Assembly: GCF_005116675.2 (NCBI RefSeq)
Contig: NZ_CP050699.1
Coordinates: 3,185,001 to 3,249,000 of the forward strand
DNA: 64,000 nucleotides
Direction: 5' to 3'
DNA from: Desulfosediminicola ganghwensis
GTDB lineage: Bacteria > Desulfobacterota > Desulfobulbia > Desulfobulbales > Desulfocapsaceae
The number at the start of each line of letters is the position of its first letter. The first letter of the stretch is position 1. Made by a program: the position numbers and the translations under genes. Of this stretch, positions 17,472-25,946 are shown one piece after another. The notes under the pieces are model-generated. The model was given only the letters and a program-made list of their open reading frames with translations, was not told where the DNA came from and did not search any database.

Positions 17472-18179
17472 ATGACCTATTCGATAACCCCTCTGTTGAC
17501 AGGTGTGCGTAATCCTGATCAGGGAATCATGACCTACCAGCAAGGGTATGGAAAGCGTATATGGTTGCCCATATGGGCATTTCTGGTGCAGGGCAATGGA
17601 CATAATATTCTGGTGGATACAGGTCTGGATGAAAACGAACTCTTCCCTCCGGCAGGTTTTACTGAAGAAACCGGCCTGACACCTGAAACGCTCGCCGACT
17701 GTCTTAAAGCCGAGGGATTGTCTGTTGATGATATTGACATAGTCATCAATACTCATCTTCACGATGACCACTGCGGCAATAATGCACTCTTTACCAAAGC
17801 GACGTTCTACGCTCATCCGGACGAGGTTGCGTTTTGTAAATCTCCCCATCCACTCGACCATCGTTACGATGAATACTTTATTGAAAATACAGAATTTCAG
17901 GATGCGGTGGATGGGCAGGAGATCGTCCCGGGAATTACTGTGATATTCTCACCGGGTCACACTGTCGGCTGTCTTTCAGTCCGCATCTCTACTGCGGTTG
18001 GTGATGCTGTGATAACGGGATTTTGCTGTAATAACCAAAACTTTCCTGATAATGGTCCGGCAGTATGCCCTGGTGTACACCTCAATGCGGTGGAAGCCTG
18101 GGATTCTATTCAGAGAATTAAGGCGATAGCGGCAACCATTCTACCGATGCATGAGCTAAGCCTGAAAAAGATATCCTGA
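17472..18179 (+). CDS. Metallo-beta-lactamase-fold hydrolase (lactonase-like)
   Basis: A 235-residue zinc hydrolase. It has the HxHxDH motif in THLHDDHCG, a downstream SPGHTVG His, and an overall layout like AttM/AiiA N-acyl-homoserine lactonases and related cyclic-ester hydrolases. The segment after GDAVIT reads GFCCNNQ, where the family usually places a metal-bridging Asp, so the second metal site may be altered. The substrate is unknown. Adjacency to a PfkB kinase hints at sugar lactone metabolism. Confidence 0.8.
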   Translation: MTYSITPLLTGVRNPDQGIMTYQQGYGKRIWLPIWAFLVQGNGHNILVDTGLDENELFPPAGFTEETGLTPETLADCLKAEGLSVDDIDIVINTHLHDDHCGNNALFTKATFYAHPDEVAFCKSPHPLDHRYDEYFIENTEFQDAVDGQEIVPGITVIFSPGHTVGCLSVRISTAVGDAVITGFCCNNQNFPDNGPAVCPGVHLNAVEAWDSIQRIKAIAATILPMHELSLKKIS

Positions 18180-18481
18180 ATATGTAGTAATAGCAAGTTG
18201 TTCAACTACCATGTCGGGCATCGTGGCTTTTTGGCGACAACGCCGATGCCTATTTCGGTGCCTGACATTCAATAATTGTTGCCCACTCTCTGAATTTGTT
18301 GTCAAACATCCAGATAAGCGTGATAGGATATCAGGTACGGGGGAGGTGTTGGTGAATCTCCCCAATTTCCCTCTGTGCAGATTCGCGATGTTCGCGTTTT
18401 TTACTATTGAAAACAGATAGTTCATTTGATGTAATCCAAGTATTTCCATCTTTAAACCGAATACTTTACGTTGGTGCTTCT
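18180..18481. other. Structured spacer between hydrolase and glycosyltransferase genes
   Basis: No gene. It contains a branched inverted repeat: outer arms 18211-18220 and 18259-18268 (10 pairs, one G-U) enclosing a GGCG-ACAA-CGCC tetraloop hairpin (18233-18244). It could be a 3' end or 5' leader structure. Confidence 0.5.
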
Positions 18482-20776
18482 ATGGAAGGTGTTTCCATAA
18501 TTATCCCGACGCTTAATGAAGCCGAGAATATAGATCCCCTATTGGAGCGGATTCATACCGCACTTGCGCCATATGATTTTGCTTTTGAGATTGTTTTCTC
18601 CGATGGGGCCTCTGCAGACATGACCAGAGAGGTCATTGAGCTCTGGCAGAATAAGGCTGAAGTGAGGTTGGTTGAAAATGAGCAGGGGAAAGGATTGGCT
18701 GCCGCGGTCATCTCCGGGGCCAGGGCAGCAAAGCATGATTTCCTGGTTGTGATGGATGCAGATTTGAGTCACCCTCCCGAAGTTATACCTGGTCTACTTG
18801 AGCCGTTAATGAGTGGCAGGGCGGATATGGTTGTCGGCAGCAGGTATGTGCGGGGCGGGTCAACTCCTGACTGGCCGGTCAAAAGAAAAATTATATCCAG
18901 ACTTGCGACCTTACCGGCAAGGATGTTTACCCATATTAAAGATCCGCTGTCTGGTTTTATCGCCGTGCGGCGGGAGCGCCTTGCAAAAATTGAGGACGAG
19001 GTATGTGGCTTTAAGATTGGTTTGGAGTTACTGGCGACGGCGGAGGATGACGTGAGAGTACATGAAGTTCCCATAGCATTCAGTGACAGGCGTTGGGGAC
19101 AATCCAAACTGAGCACAGGGGTGGTGACGGACTATATCAAGCAGTTGGCAATGCTGGTCGGCATCAGCCTGTTACCGGGTGGGTTTAAATGGCTTTTTCC
19201 TGTATTTCTTACTGTAGTAGTAACCGATAGCGCACTCTTTACGGCTTTTTTGCATTATGGCATAGCGGCGGGGTGGGCCCATTGTCTCAGTTTTCTCCCG
19301 GCCGCCGCCCTGGGAGGTGTGCTCGGTGTAAAAACTCTTGCCCGAAATGATATTCGCGAGGTCTCCGGACTGCTTAACTGGTATTTTATCGGCACGGCTT
19401 GTGTCTGTTTGCTGACACTCTTTTTGCGGAGCGGGGTTGTTGCGACTTCGTTGAGAATAAATGGAGAACTTACCACCGCATTTGTATTCTATTTTGGCCT
19501 GCTGAGTTTCTTGGGTGCTTATTCAGGAATAATTTTCTGGGTACATTCCCTAAACAAGCGAAGAATTAGTGGGAGACAACTCAGGACCTATTACGGACTG
19601 GGCGTTGTATTCTACCTTATGCTGTTGCGACTGGCGTATATCGGTGGTATGGAGTTATTACCCGAAGAGCAATACTATTACCAACTGATTACACAGGATC
19701 AAGTCGATACACCTGCAGCACTTCTTCCTGCGCCAGCGTTGTTAGGTGCTCTTGGAATGCCGAATTTCCCTGAATTGCTTCTTGGATTTCGGTTGGGCGT
19801 TTGGTTGTTGTGGCTCATGACCCTCGGTTTTATCTTCAGTCTGGCCAGGGATATGTATGATCGGCAGGTTGCGTTTGCTCTTGTTTTGCTGTTTTCCATA
19901 GTACCGTTCTTTTTTGCAGCCGGTTTCTTTGTAACCAATGAAGCAATTCTAACACTTATCTGGTGTGCGGCTCTCTATCTGATTTATCGGGCGATTGTAA
20001 CCGGGGCCAGGAGCGCCTGGATTTTGGCGGGCATTATTATTGGCGCGGGATTGCAGCTTGATGTGCGGCTGAGTGTGATGATCGCTGGAGTGTTGGTTTA
20101 TCTGTGCTACTCAATTACAAGAGGGAAGTTGCTGCTATCCCTAACTGAGCCGTATTTGGGCCTGGCGGCGATGCTGCTGACATTTCTGCCAGCTATTATC
20201 ATTAAGGGGGGGAGGTTGGCTGTAGATGTTTCGACCAGAGAGGTGTACAGCGGACCCGTGTGGATGGAATCGTTATTGGGGGGCGTGCTCAGCAGTGCGT
20301 GGTTGCTGCCGGTCATCTTGCTTACGCCGACAGTACTTGCGGCGGGCGTTGTCTGGGCTTGGTTGTTTTTGAAAGCTGGTATTCGAGAGCAGCGGCTGGA
20401 GGGAGAGCGTGCAGACCGTCACAGGTTATTTCTGATAGCATTTTTTGGAGTGCCGTTTTTGTTGTTTCTTGTCCCTGGTCTGTTTGAAAAAAACATTCTC
20501 TGTGCCTGGGGTTTAATCTGGGGGGGATTGATGCCGACAATCGCTGCCCTGATGGCCTTCAGGGGGAATTATGGTAATTCGGAACTTTCACAACACCCAG
20601 GATCTGTAGGCCTGTCTGGTGGTGACAGCGAGCCGGTGAGTCGTGGTAGAGAGCAGCTTGACTCAACTTCGGTTGAAAAAGAACGCGTAACTGCAATTCT
20701 TCGGCGCTGCTGGTGGCCTACAGTCTGCATGATGCTGCTTATTTATGGTGCGGGGTTGCATTTGATGGTGTTGTAG
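18482..20776 (+). CDS. GT2 polyprenyl-phosphate glycosyltransferase fused to large membrane region
   Basis: Residues 1-225 are a DPM1-like GT2 domain: SIIIPTLNEAENID, the metal-binding DADLSHPP, and GSRYVRGG...KRKIISRLA. These transfer a sugar from a nucleotide donor to a lipid phosphate. Residues about 225-365 are several helices resembling a GtrA-like module. The remainder (about 380-740) is a multi-spanning segment with LPEEQYYYQL and a layout like ArnT/GT39 glycosyltransferases that use such lipid-linked sugars. One polypeptide may thus both make and spend the lipid donor. I chose ATG 18482 because the longer frame begins with TTG and the GT2 fold starts here. Ribosome site weak. Confidence 0.82.
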   Translation: MEGVSIIIPTLNEAENIDPLLERIHTALAPYDFAFEIVFSDGASADMTREVIELWQNKAEVRLVENEQGKGLAAAVISGARAAKHDFLVVMDADLSHPPEVIPGLLEPLMSGRADMVVGSRYVRGGSTPDWPVKRKIISRLATLPARMFTHIKDPLSGFIAVRRERLAKIEDEVCGFKIGLELLATAEDDVRVHEVPIAFSDRRWGQSKLSTGVVTDYIKQLAMLVGISLLPGGFKWLFPVFLTVVVTDSALFTAFLHYGIAAGWAHCLSFLPAAALGGVLGVKTLARNDIREVSGLLNWYFIGTACVCLLTLFLRSGVVATSLRINGELTTAFVFYFGLLSFLGAYSGIIFWVHSLNKRRISGRQLRTYYGLGVVFYLMLLRLAYIGGMELLPEEQYYYQLITQDQVDTPAALLPAPALLGALGMPNFPELLLGFRLGVWLLWLMTLGFIFSLARDMYDRQVAFALVLLFSIVPFFFAAGFFVTNEAILTLIWCAALYLIYRAIVTGARSAWILAGIIIGAGLQLDVRLSVMIAGVLVYLCYSITRGKLLLSLTEPYLGLAAMLLTFLPAIIIKGGRLAVDVSTREVYSGPVWMESLLGGVLSSAWLLPVILLTPTVLAAGVVWAWLFLKAGIREQRLEGERADRHRLFLIAFFGVPFLLFLVPGLFEKNILCAWGLIWGGLMPTIAALMAFRGNYGNSELSQHPGSVGLSGGDSEPVSRGREQLDSTSVEKERVTAILRRCWWPTVCMMLLIYGAGLHLMVL

Positions 20777-20782
20777 CAGTTT

Positions 20783-22165
20783 CTATTTTTTTCCTCCGTC
20801 CGCCATATTTTCCGGATTCAATAATTCCTGCAGGAGTTCTTCCGGCAGATCAGTATGATCCCTGGCGACTTCCAGTATGGTTCGTCCCTCTTTCACCGCA
20901 AGCTTGGCGAGCTCGGCGGCACGAAGATAACCTATCTCCGGGTTGAGCGCTGTGACCAAAATCGGGTTTTTTTCTAAAGCTGCACTGGCTCGCTCTGTAT
21001 CAATTGTCATGTCTCTGATCGCTTTATCAGCCAGGCAAAGACAGCTTCCCGATATCAGCTCTATCGCACCAAGAAGGTTTGCTCCTATAAGGGGCATCAT
21101 AGTATTGAGTTGAAAATTACCCGATTGTGAGCAGATAGTTATAGCGGTGTCATAACCAATAACCTGAGCAGCCGCCATGCATACCGCTTCAGGTATGACC
21201 GGGTTGACCTTGGCGGGCATGATGGATGAACCTGGTTGCAATGCGGGGAGCTGGATTTCGCCCATTCCGGAGAGAGGTCCGGAATTCATCAATCTTAAAT
21301 CGTTGGCGATCTTGAACAGACAGGTTGCCGTGGTTTTGCAATGGCCTGAAATTTCAACTGCGCTGTCCATGCTGCTTAATCCCTTGTAGGCTGATGCAGC
21401 GGAGCTGAATTCCACTCCGGTCTCCTGGGACAGTTTTGAGATTGCAATTGCCTTGAAATCCGGATGACAGTTTACACCGCTGCCGATGGCTGTGCCGCCA
21501 AGCGGGAGTCTGGTAATTCTGGCAAGTCCATCGTTGAAACGCTCACAGCACTCTTCCAGTTGGATGGCCCAGGCCTCGAATTCGGCTTGCAGGCGAATCG
21601 GCAGGGCGTCCATCAGGTGGGTTCTGCCGGTTTTCACCACGTCATGGTGTTCTCTGCCACGTACTCTGATGGTTTCGATCAATGTATCCAGTGCGGGTAT
21701 CAATTGTGAAGTAATACCGACGGCTGTGGAGACATGGATGGCGGTTGGAATGACATCGTTGCTCGATTGCCCGAGGTTGACATGGTCGTTGGCATCTATT
21801 TCGGCCCCTTCAAGAGTGGCCAGGCGGGCGATGACTTCATTCACATTCATGTTGGTACTGGTGCCGGACCCGGTCTGATAGATTGGAACGGGAAAGTGAT
21901 CGCGTAAACCACCTTTGAGGAGCTTGAGACAACTATTGACGATTGCGTGCCCCTGATCCTGATCAAGCAGGCCAAGTTCCATGTTGGTAATGGCTGCGAT
22001 TTTTTTAACAAGGATTACGGTTGACAGGAACTGCCAGGGCATGACCAGAGAGGAAATTGTGAAATTATTTATGGCCCGCTGGGTCTGGGGCCCGTAGAGA
22101 GCATCTTCGGCTATTTCTACAGGACCCATACTGTCACGCTCTGTACGTTTTCCGCTGTCGTTCAT
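20783..22165 (-). CDS. fumC: Class II fumarase (fumarase/aspartase superfamily)
   Basis: About 460 residues. Superfamily signatures are QTGSGTSTNMNVNEV, TGRTHLMDALP and the catalytic loop GSSIMPAKVNPVIPE. The opening DALYGPQTQRAINNF is fumarase-like. The catalytic loop, with Ala-Lys-Val and VIPE, is closer to aspartases, so aspartate ammonia-lyase activity is not excluded. The start at 22165 follows AGGAGG. It converges on the glycosyltransferase gene with only 6 bp between stops. A class I fumarase is also present at 40636-42252. Confidence 0.83.
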   Translation of the reverse strand: MNDSGKRTERDSMGPVEIAEDALYGPQTQRAINNFTISSLVMPWQFLSTVILVKKIAAITNMELGLLDQDQGHAIVNSCLKLLKGGLRDHFPVPIYQTGSGTSTNMNVNEVIARLATLEGAEIDANDHVNLGQSSNDVIPTAIHVSTAVGITSQLIPALDTLIETIRVRGREHHDVVKTGRTHLMDALPIRLQAEFEAWAIQLEECCERFNDGLARITRLPLGGTAIGSGVNCHPDFKAIAISKLSQETGVEFSSAASAYKGLSSMDSAVEISGHCKTTATCLFKIANDLRLMNSGPLSGMGEIQLPALQPGSSIMPAKVNPVIPEAVCMAAAQVIGYDTAITICSQSGNFQLNTMMPLIGANLLGAIELISGSCLCLADKAIRDMTIDTERASAALEKNPILVTALNPEIGYLRAAELAKLAVKEGRTILEVARDHTDLPEELLQELLNPENMADGGKK

Positions 22166-22322
22166 ATGATGCCCTCCTGTTGTAGCGCATTCACGTGTTG
22201 ATACGTTGGTGATCTGCGTCGCATATGCATCACCAGAATTTTGTAGCCTGATACATGATATCAAACTATTGAGGAGGAGTAGTAGTGTCAATAGATGGTA
22301 GATTTCATTACTATGAAATCAC

Positions 22323-22370
22323 AAAAAAAGGTGGCACGCCGGTGGTTATGGCTTTCGGCATGCCACCTTT
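22323..22370 (-). terminator. Terminator of desulfoferrodoxin gene
   Basis: A 15-bp near-perfect stem (arms 22327-22341 and 22356-22370) followed on the minus strand by seven T. Its position just after the desulfoferrodoxin stop fits. Confidence 0.85.
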
Positions 22371-22408
22371 AATCGGTGGTGACTGATTGGCCTGTGGGAT
22401 GGTGGTGA

Positions 22409-22783
22409 CTACGCTTTCCAGAGCCCATGGAGATTGCAGTAGGCGCGTACGGTAACCTCATCTGCCTGAACAGGGAAGAATGCTGCAGGTTTGTCGCCAG
22501 GTGAGAGGAATTCCCGGTAAACAGTGCCATTGTCAATCAGTTCAATCCACTCGATGAAATGGGCATCAGTCATTGGATGATCGACAGAACCGACGTTTAC
22601 TTGCCAGCCATCAGCTTTTTTCTCAAGAGCTGGAACATGCTTCTCAACAGCTGCATCGGTGGTGTTTTCGGTCATCAGGTCCATGTCCTGACCACAACAA
22701 ACCAGATTGGAACCGCCGCCATTAAGCATTTCCACAATATTTCCACATAAATCACATTTGTACACTTCGAGTCTTTCAGGCAT
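22409..22783 (-). CDS. dfx: Desulfoferrodoxin (superoxide reductase, two-iron type)
   Basis: A 124-residue protein that reduces superoxide to peroxide using rubredoxin as electron donor. The N-terminal rubredoxin-like centre has CDLC and a later CC pair (LVCCG). The catalytic centre has [14 protein letters not shown] and the terminal AYCNLHGLW, giving the four His and one Cys. I start at ATG 22783, eight bases after GGAGG. It has its own terminator. Typical of sulfate reducers and other anaerobes; a rubredoxin gene lies at 31862-32023. Confidence 0.96.
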   Translation of the reverse strand: MPERLEVYKCDLCGNIVEMLNGGGSNLVCCGQDMDLMTENTTDAAVEKHVPALEKKADGWQVNVGSVDHPMTDAHFIEWIELIDNGTVYREFLSPGDKPAAFFPVQADEVTVRAYCNLHGLWKA

Positions 22784-23096
22784 GATATAGTCCTCCAATT
22801 AAGAGAGAAATCTTTGATAACTACGCAACACCATAAAGTATACAGAAAGTGGCTGAGGTGTCCAATTGTATTCTTGTCAAATCGGGCGAGCGCTTCAAAA
22901 GTCCCTGAATATCAGTGACGTTGAGGTATTATAAAAAACAGGCGCTTGTATCAAATATTCAGTGTAACCTACTCTGAAAGCATACTTTTCGCCTCTGAAG
23001 GATTGTGCTATTCTGGCATTAGTCCTGCCTTAAATGATGCTGTATTTCTGGAACTGCATCTCGAATGAAAGAGATAACTGTTGTACGGAGTGCATG
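22784..23096. other. Divergent promoter region, desulfoferrodoxin / FAD oxidoreductase
   Basis: 313 bp without a gene between divergent starts; it must contain both promoters. I see no recognisable operator. Confidence 0.5.
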
Positions 23097-24215
23097 ATGA
23101 ATGAAAATGGGAAGCACTTAGTACTTGCAGGGGCGGGCCATGCTCATATGGTTACCCTTAAAAACATTCGGACAATCACTGAACGCGGTCACAGGGTAAC
23201 CGTAATCGGACCGTCACCAATTCATTATTACTCTGGGATGGGGCCGGGAATGCTGGGTGGTAGCTATCATCCGGAGCAGATTTCCTTCAAGAGTCAGCAG
23301 ACGGTCGAAGAGCGGGGAGGCCTTTTTCTCTCAGACAGTGTTGTTCGAATTGACCCTGACCACAAAATAGTGCATTTACAATCGGGCCAAACTGTTTCCT
23401 ATGATGTTTTGTCATGCAACCTTGGCAGCACGGTTATTCGGGAGTTCGAGTCTGAATCAGATAGGATAGAGGGTATATTTAGTTCGAAACCCATCGAGAG
23501 TTTGCTGGCAGCACGAGACTATTTCGGCAGAAACGGTAAAGATAAAGCCCTGAAAATAGTCGTGATAGGAGGTGGTCCATCGGCTGCAGAAATTTCCGGA
23601 AACCTGATGCAGGCAGCAGAACGATACAGTTTGCAAAAGCCGGAAGTGACTGTCTTTTGTCGTGGCGGGTTTATGACGAAGTTTTCAGACAAGGTTCAGA
23701 AAGTTTGTCGTGAGTATCTTCAAAATCAGGGCGTTACAATACGTTTACGTGAGCCTGTGGTACGTATCAAGCCCGGAGCGGTGGTGAGTTGTCTTGGTAA
23801 CGAATTTGAACAGGATATGGTTCTGTATGCACAGGGAGTGAAACCTTCCGCAGTTTTCGATGAATCTGGCTTGAAAACAGGGCCTGCAGGTGGCCTGTTG
23901 GTCAATTCATATCTGCAATCGCCGGAACATCCGGAAATATTTGGTGGTGGCGATTGTATCTATTTTGAACCTTCACCCCTTGATAAGGTTGGAGTTTATG
24001 CTGTTCGCCAAAATCCAATATTGTACCATAACCTGCTGGCGAGCCTGGAGGATAAACCATTGAAGGAATTCTCTCCTGGTGGCGATTATATGCTGATCTT
24101 CAATCTTGGTAAGGGGTATGGGGTCCTGCAGAAACGGGCACTATTCATAAAAGGCAGCCTGGCATTTCGAATTAAGGACTATATCGATCGTAAGTTTATC
24201 CGTCGATTCAGCTGA
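23097..24215 (+). CDS. NADH dehydrogenase type II-like FAD oxidoreductase
   Basis: A 372-residue flavoprotein with an FAD-binding Rossmann motif (VLAGAGHAHM), a second nucleotide-binding motif (IVVIGGGPSAAEISGNL) and a C-terminal FGGGDCIYF FAD motif. The layout is that of Ndh-2 / sulfide:quinone reductase-like enzymes. No redox-active CxxC pair typical of SQR is evident. The start at 23097 is set by GGAG six bases ahead. No membrane helix is obvious; peripheral attachment is possible. It could feed electrons to the quinone pool, but donor and acceptor are not determined. Confidence 0.75.
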   Translation: MNENGKHLVLAGAGHAHMVTLKNIRTITERGHRVTVIGPSPIHYYSGMGPGMLGGSYHPEQISFKSQQTVEERGGLFLSDSVVRIDPDHKIVHLQSGQTVSYDVLSCNLGSTVIREFESESDRIEGIFSSKPIESLLAARDYFGRNGKDKALKIVVIGGGPSAAEISGNLMQAAERYSLQKPEVTVFCRGGFMTKFSDKVQKVCREYLQNQGVTIRLREPVVRIKPGAVVSCLGNEFEQDMVLYAQGVKPSAVFDESGLKTGPAGGLLVNSYLQSPEHPEIFGGGDCIYFEPSPLDKVGVYAVRQNPILYHNLLASLEDKPLKEFSPGGDYMLIFNLGKGYGVLQKRALFIKGSLAFRIKDYIDRKFIRRFS

Positions 24216-24532
24216 TGAGTATCGGGTTCAGCGCGCGAAGGAGCTGACAATTATGCCGCAGTGTCTTGTGTGCTCTTATTTGTTTTTTGCAGTGTTATAT
24301 AGGTGATCAGGTATTTCTTTGACCTAAAGCGAATAACTGGTGTTGCCGGAACGTTCAAAAGCTTCGGCTGATCTATTTTTCAGGCAGTACAATTGAGTAT
24401 GTTCCTTGAAGAGCCCGAGACTGTTGTTTAACCTCATTAATACATTATTATGTTTGACTTTTCTGCCAGTTTGACCGAATGTTAAAGATAAAATAATTAA
24501 ACATCCCTGATAGTAAAAAAGGAGGAATTTTG
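24216..24532. other. Intergenic region upstream of the oxidase operon
   Basis: No gene. TTGAC-like elements occur (24454-24459, 24471-24476), so the operon promoter probably lies here, but the -10 match is poor. Confidence 0.4.
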
Positions 24533-25072
24533 ATGCGCAATCGCTTATGGAACATCTTAATAGCAGGAATATCTTTCGCTGTCATTTTTGCCTCGCAAGC
24601 TGTAGCTGCAGAATACGATCACACTGTTGAGGCAAAAAACATATCCTTTTCATGGAAAATTGATGGTGACAATCTTGCCGGGCAGGTCAGTGCCAAGACT
24701 GAAGGCTGGGTCGGGGTAGGGTTCAATCCTTCAGCTAAAATGAAAGATGCCAATTACGTTATTGGTTACGTCAAAGCTGGTAAGGTAAAAATTGTCGATG
24801 AGTTCGGAGTTACCGCCACAGGCCACAAGGCAGATGACAAGGTGGGTGGCACCGAAAACGTAACGGTAGTCGGCGGTACTGAGGAAGGAGGCATCACCAC
24901 CATCGAGTTCGTCATCCCCCTGAACTCAGGTGACGAGAAAGATGGGGTTATAGATCCTAATGCAGATACCGTGCTACTTCTGGCTTACGGCGGAGGACGC
25001 GATAGCTTCAGGGCCAAGCATAAGTATCGCGAAGTTATGACCGTTAACCTCGGTAGCGGTGAGATGAAGTAG
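24533..25072 (+). CDS. Exported DOMON-domain protein
   Basis: About 179 residues with a signal peptide (core IAGISFAVIFAS, cleavage near AVAA) and a DOMON fold: FSWKIDGDNLAG, then GWVGVGFNP and a C-terminal LLLAYGGGRD. DOMON domains bind haem b or sugars. Candidate haem ligands are His in TGHK and AKHK and Met in AKMK. The start follows GGAGG. It is the first gene of the oxidase operon, separated from the SCO gene by 19 bp, so it may be a periplasmic redox partner or sensor for the oxidase. Confidence 0.82.
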   Translation: MRNRLWNILIAGISFAVIFASQAVAAEYDHTVEAKNISFSWKIDGDNLAGQVSAKTEGWVGVGFNPSAKMKDANYVIGYVKAGKVKIVDEFGVTATGHKADDKVGGTENVTVVGGTEEGGITTIEFVIPLNSGDEKDGVIDPNADTVLLLAYGGGRDSFRAKHKYREVMTVNLGSGEMK

Positions 25073-25091
25073 TCTTTCGATACTTCATGCC

Positions 25092-25910
25092 ATGGTCCGT
25101 TCAGGCGTAGTATACCTTGCTGTTATCCTGCAGCTGCTGTCGCTGCCGTTTGTAGCGGGAGCGACAGCAGAGCAGGATGAAGTCGGCGAACTTCCCCGTG
25201 ACATCAATCGTGAATGGGTTACGGAAAAGCGTGGAGAATACATTCCGCTCGATGCAAGATTTTTAGATGAACACGGCAGGGAAATAACTCTGGGAGAAAT
25301 TATAGATCGGCCAACACTCATTCTGCCGATTTACTTTTACTGCCCGAGTTCCTGCAGCGTAAACCTAGCCAATATGGCTGTGGCCATGAATCGCCTGAGT
25401 TTTGATCCCGGTGATGACTATAAAGCTATAGCACTCAGCTTCAGCCATACTGAAACACCAGAGATAGCGTCGCAGGCGAAGCGGAATTACCTCAAGCTGA
25501 CTTTTGATGGTTTTCCGGAAAATGAGTGGTTGTTTCTTACCAGCTCAGCAGAAGAGATCAAACGTGTTACAGATTCGCTGGGATTCAGGTTCAAGCGCAT
25601 AGATGATGAAACCTTTGTGCATCCATCGGCAATGATTGCTGTGGCAGCGGACGGTAAAATTATCCGTTATGTATATGGTTCATTTATTTCGGGCGACATA
25701 GATATGGCAATATCAAGTGCCCGGGAGGGTATTCCCATCCTCTCTGTACGTCGGTTTCTGGAATTTTGTTTTAATTATGACACCAGCGGCAAGAGAGCGA
25801 TTTATCAGAACGTGAAAGTGGCGGTATTGATATTTTTTACGGTAGTTCTCGTAGGCGTTTCCATATATTACCGCAAAAAACGAAGGCGCGGCGGAGGACG
25901 GACGAGGTAA
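25092..25910 (+). CDS. SCO1/SenC-type copper chaperone
   Basis: A 272-residue thioredoxin-fold protein with a signal peptide, the Cu-binding CPSSC motif and the later His (FVHPSA). A C-terminal membrane helix (VKVAVLIFFTVVLVGVSIYY) is followed by a basic tail. SCO proteins deliver copper to the CuA site of subunit II. It sits between the DOMON gene and subunit I, consistent with oxidase assembly. Confidence 0.93.
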   Translation: MVRSGVVYLAVILQLLSLPFVAGATAEQDEVGELPRDINREWVTEKRGEYIPLDARFLDEHGREITLGEIIDRPTLILPIYFYCPSSCSVNLANMAVAMNRLSFDPGDDYKAIALSFSHTETPEIASQAKRNYLKLTFDGFPENEWLFLTSSAEEIKRVTDSLGFRFKRIDDETFVHPSAMIAVAADGKIIRYVYGSFISGDIDMAISSAREGIPILSVRRFLEFCFNYDTSGKRAIYQNVKVAVLIFFTVVLVGVSIYYRKKRRRGGGRTR

Positions 25911-25946
25911 ACGGTATTCCCTGAACTGCAACCTGGGTGTGTAACC

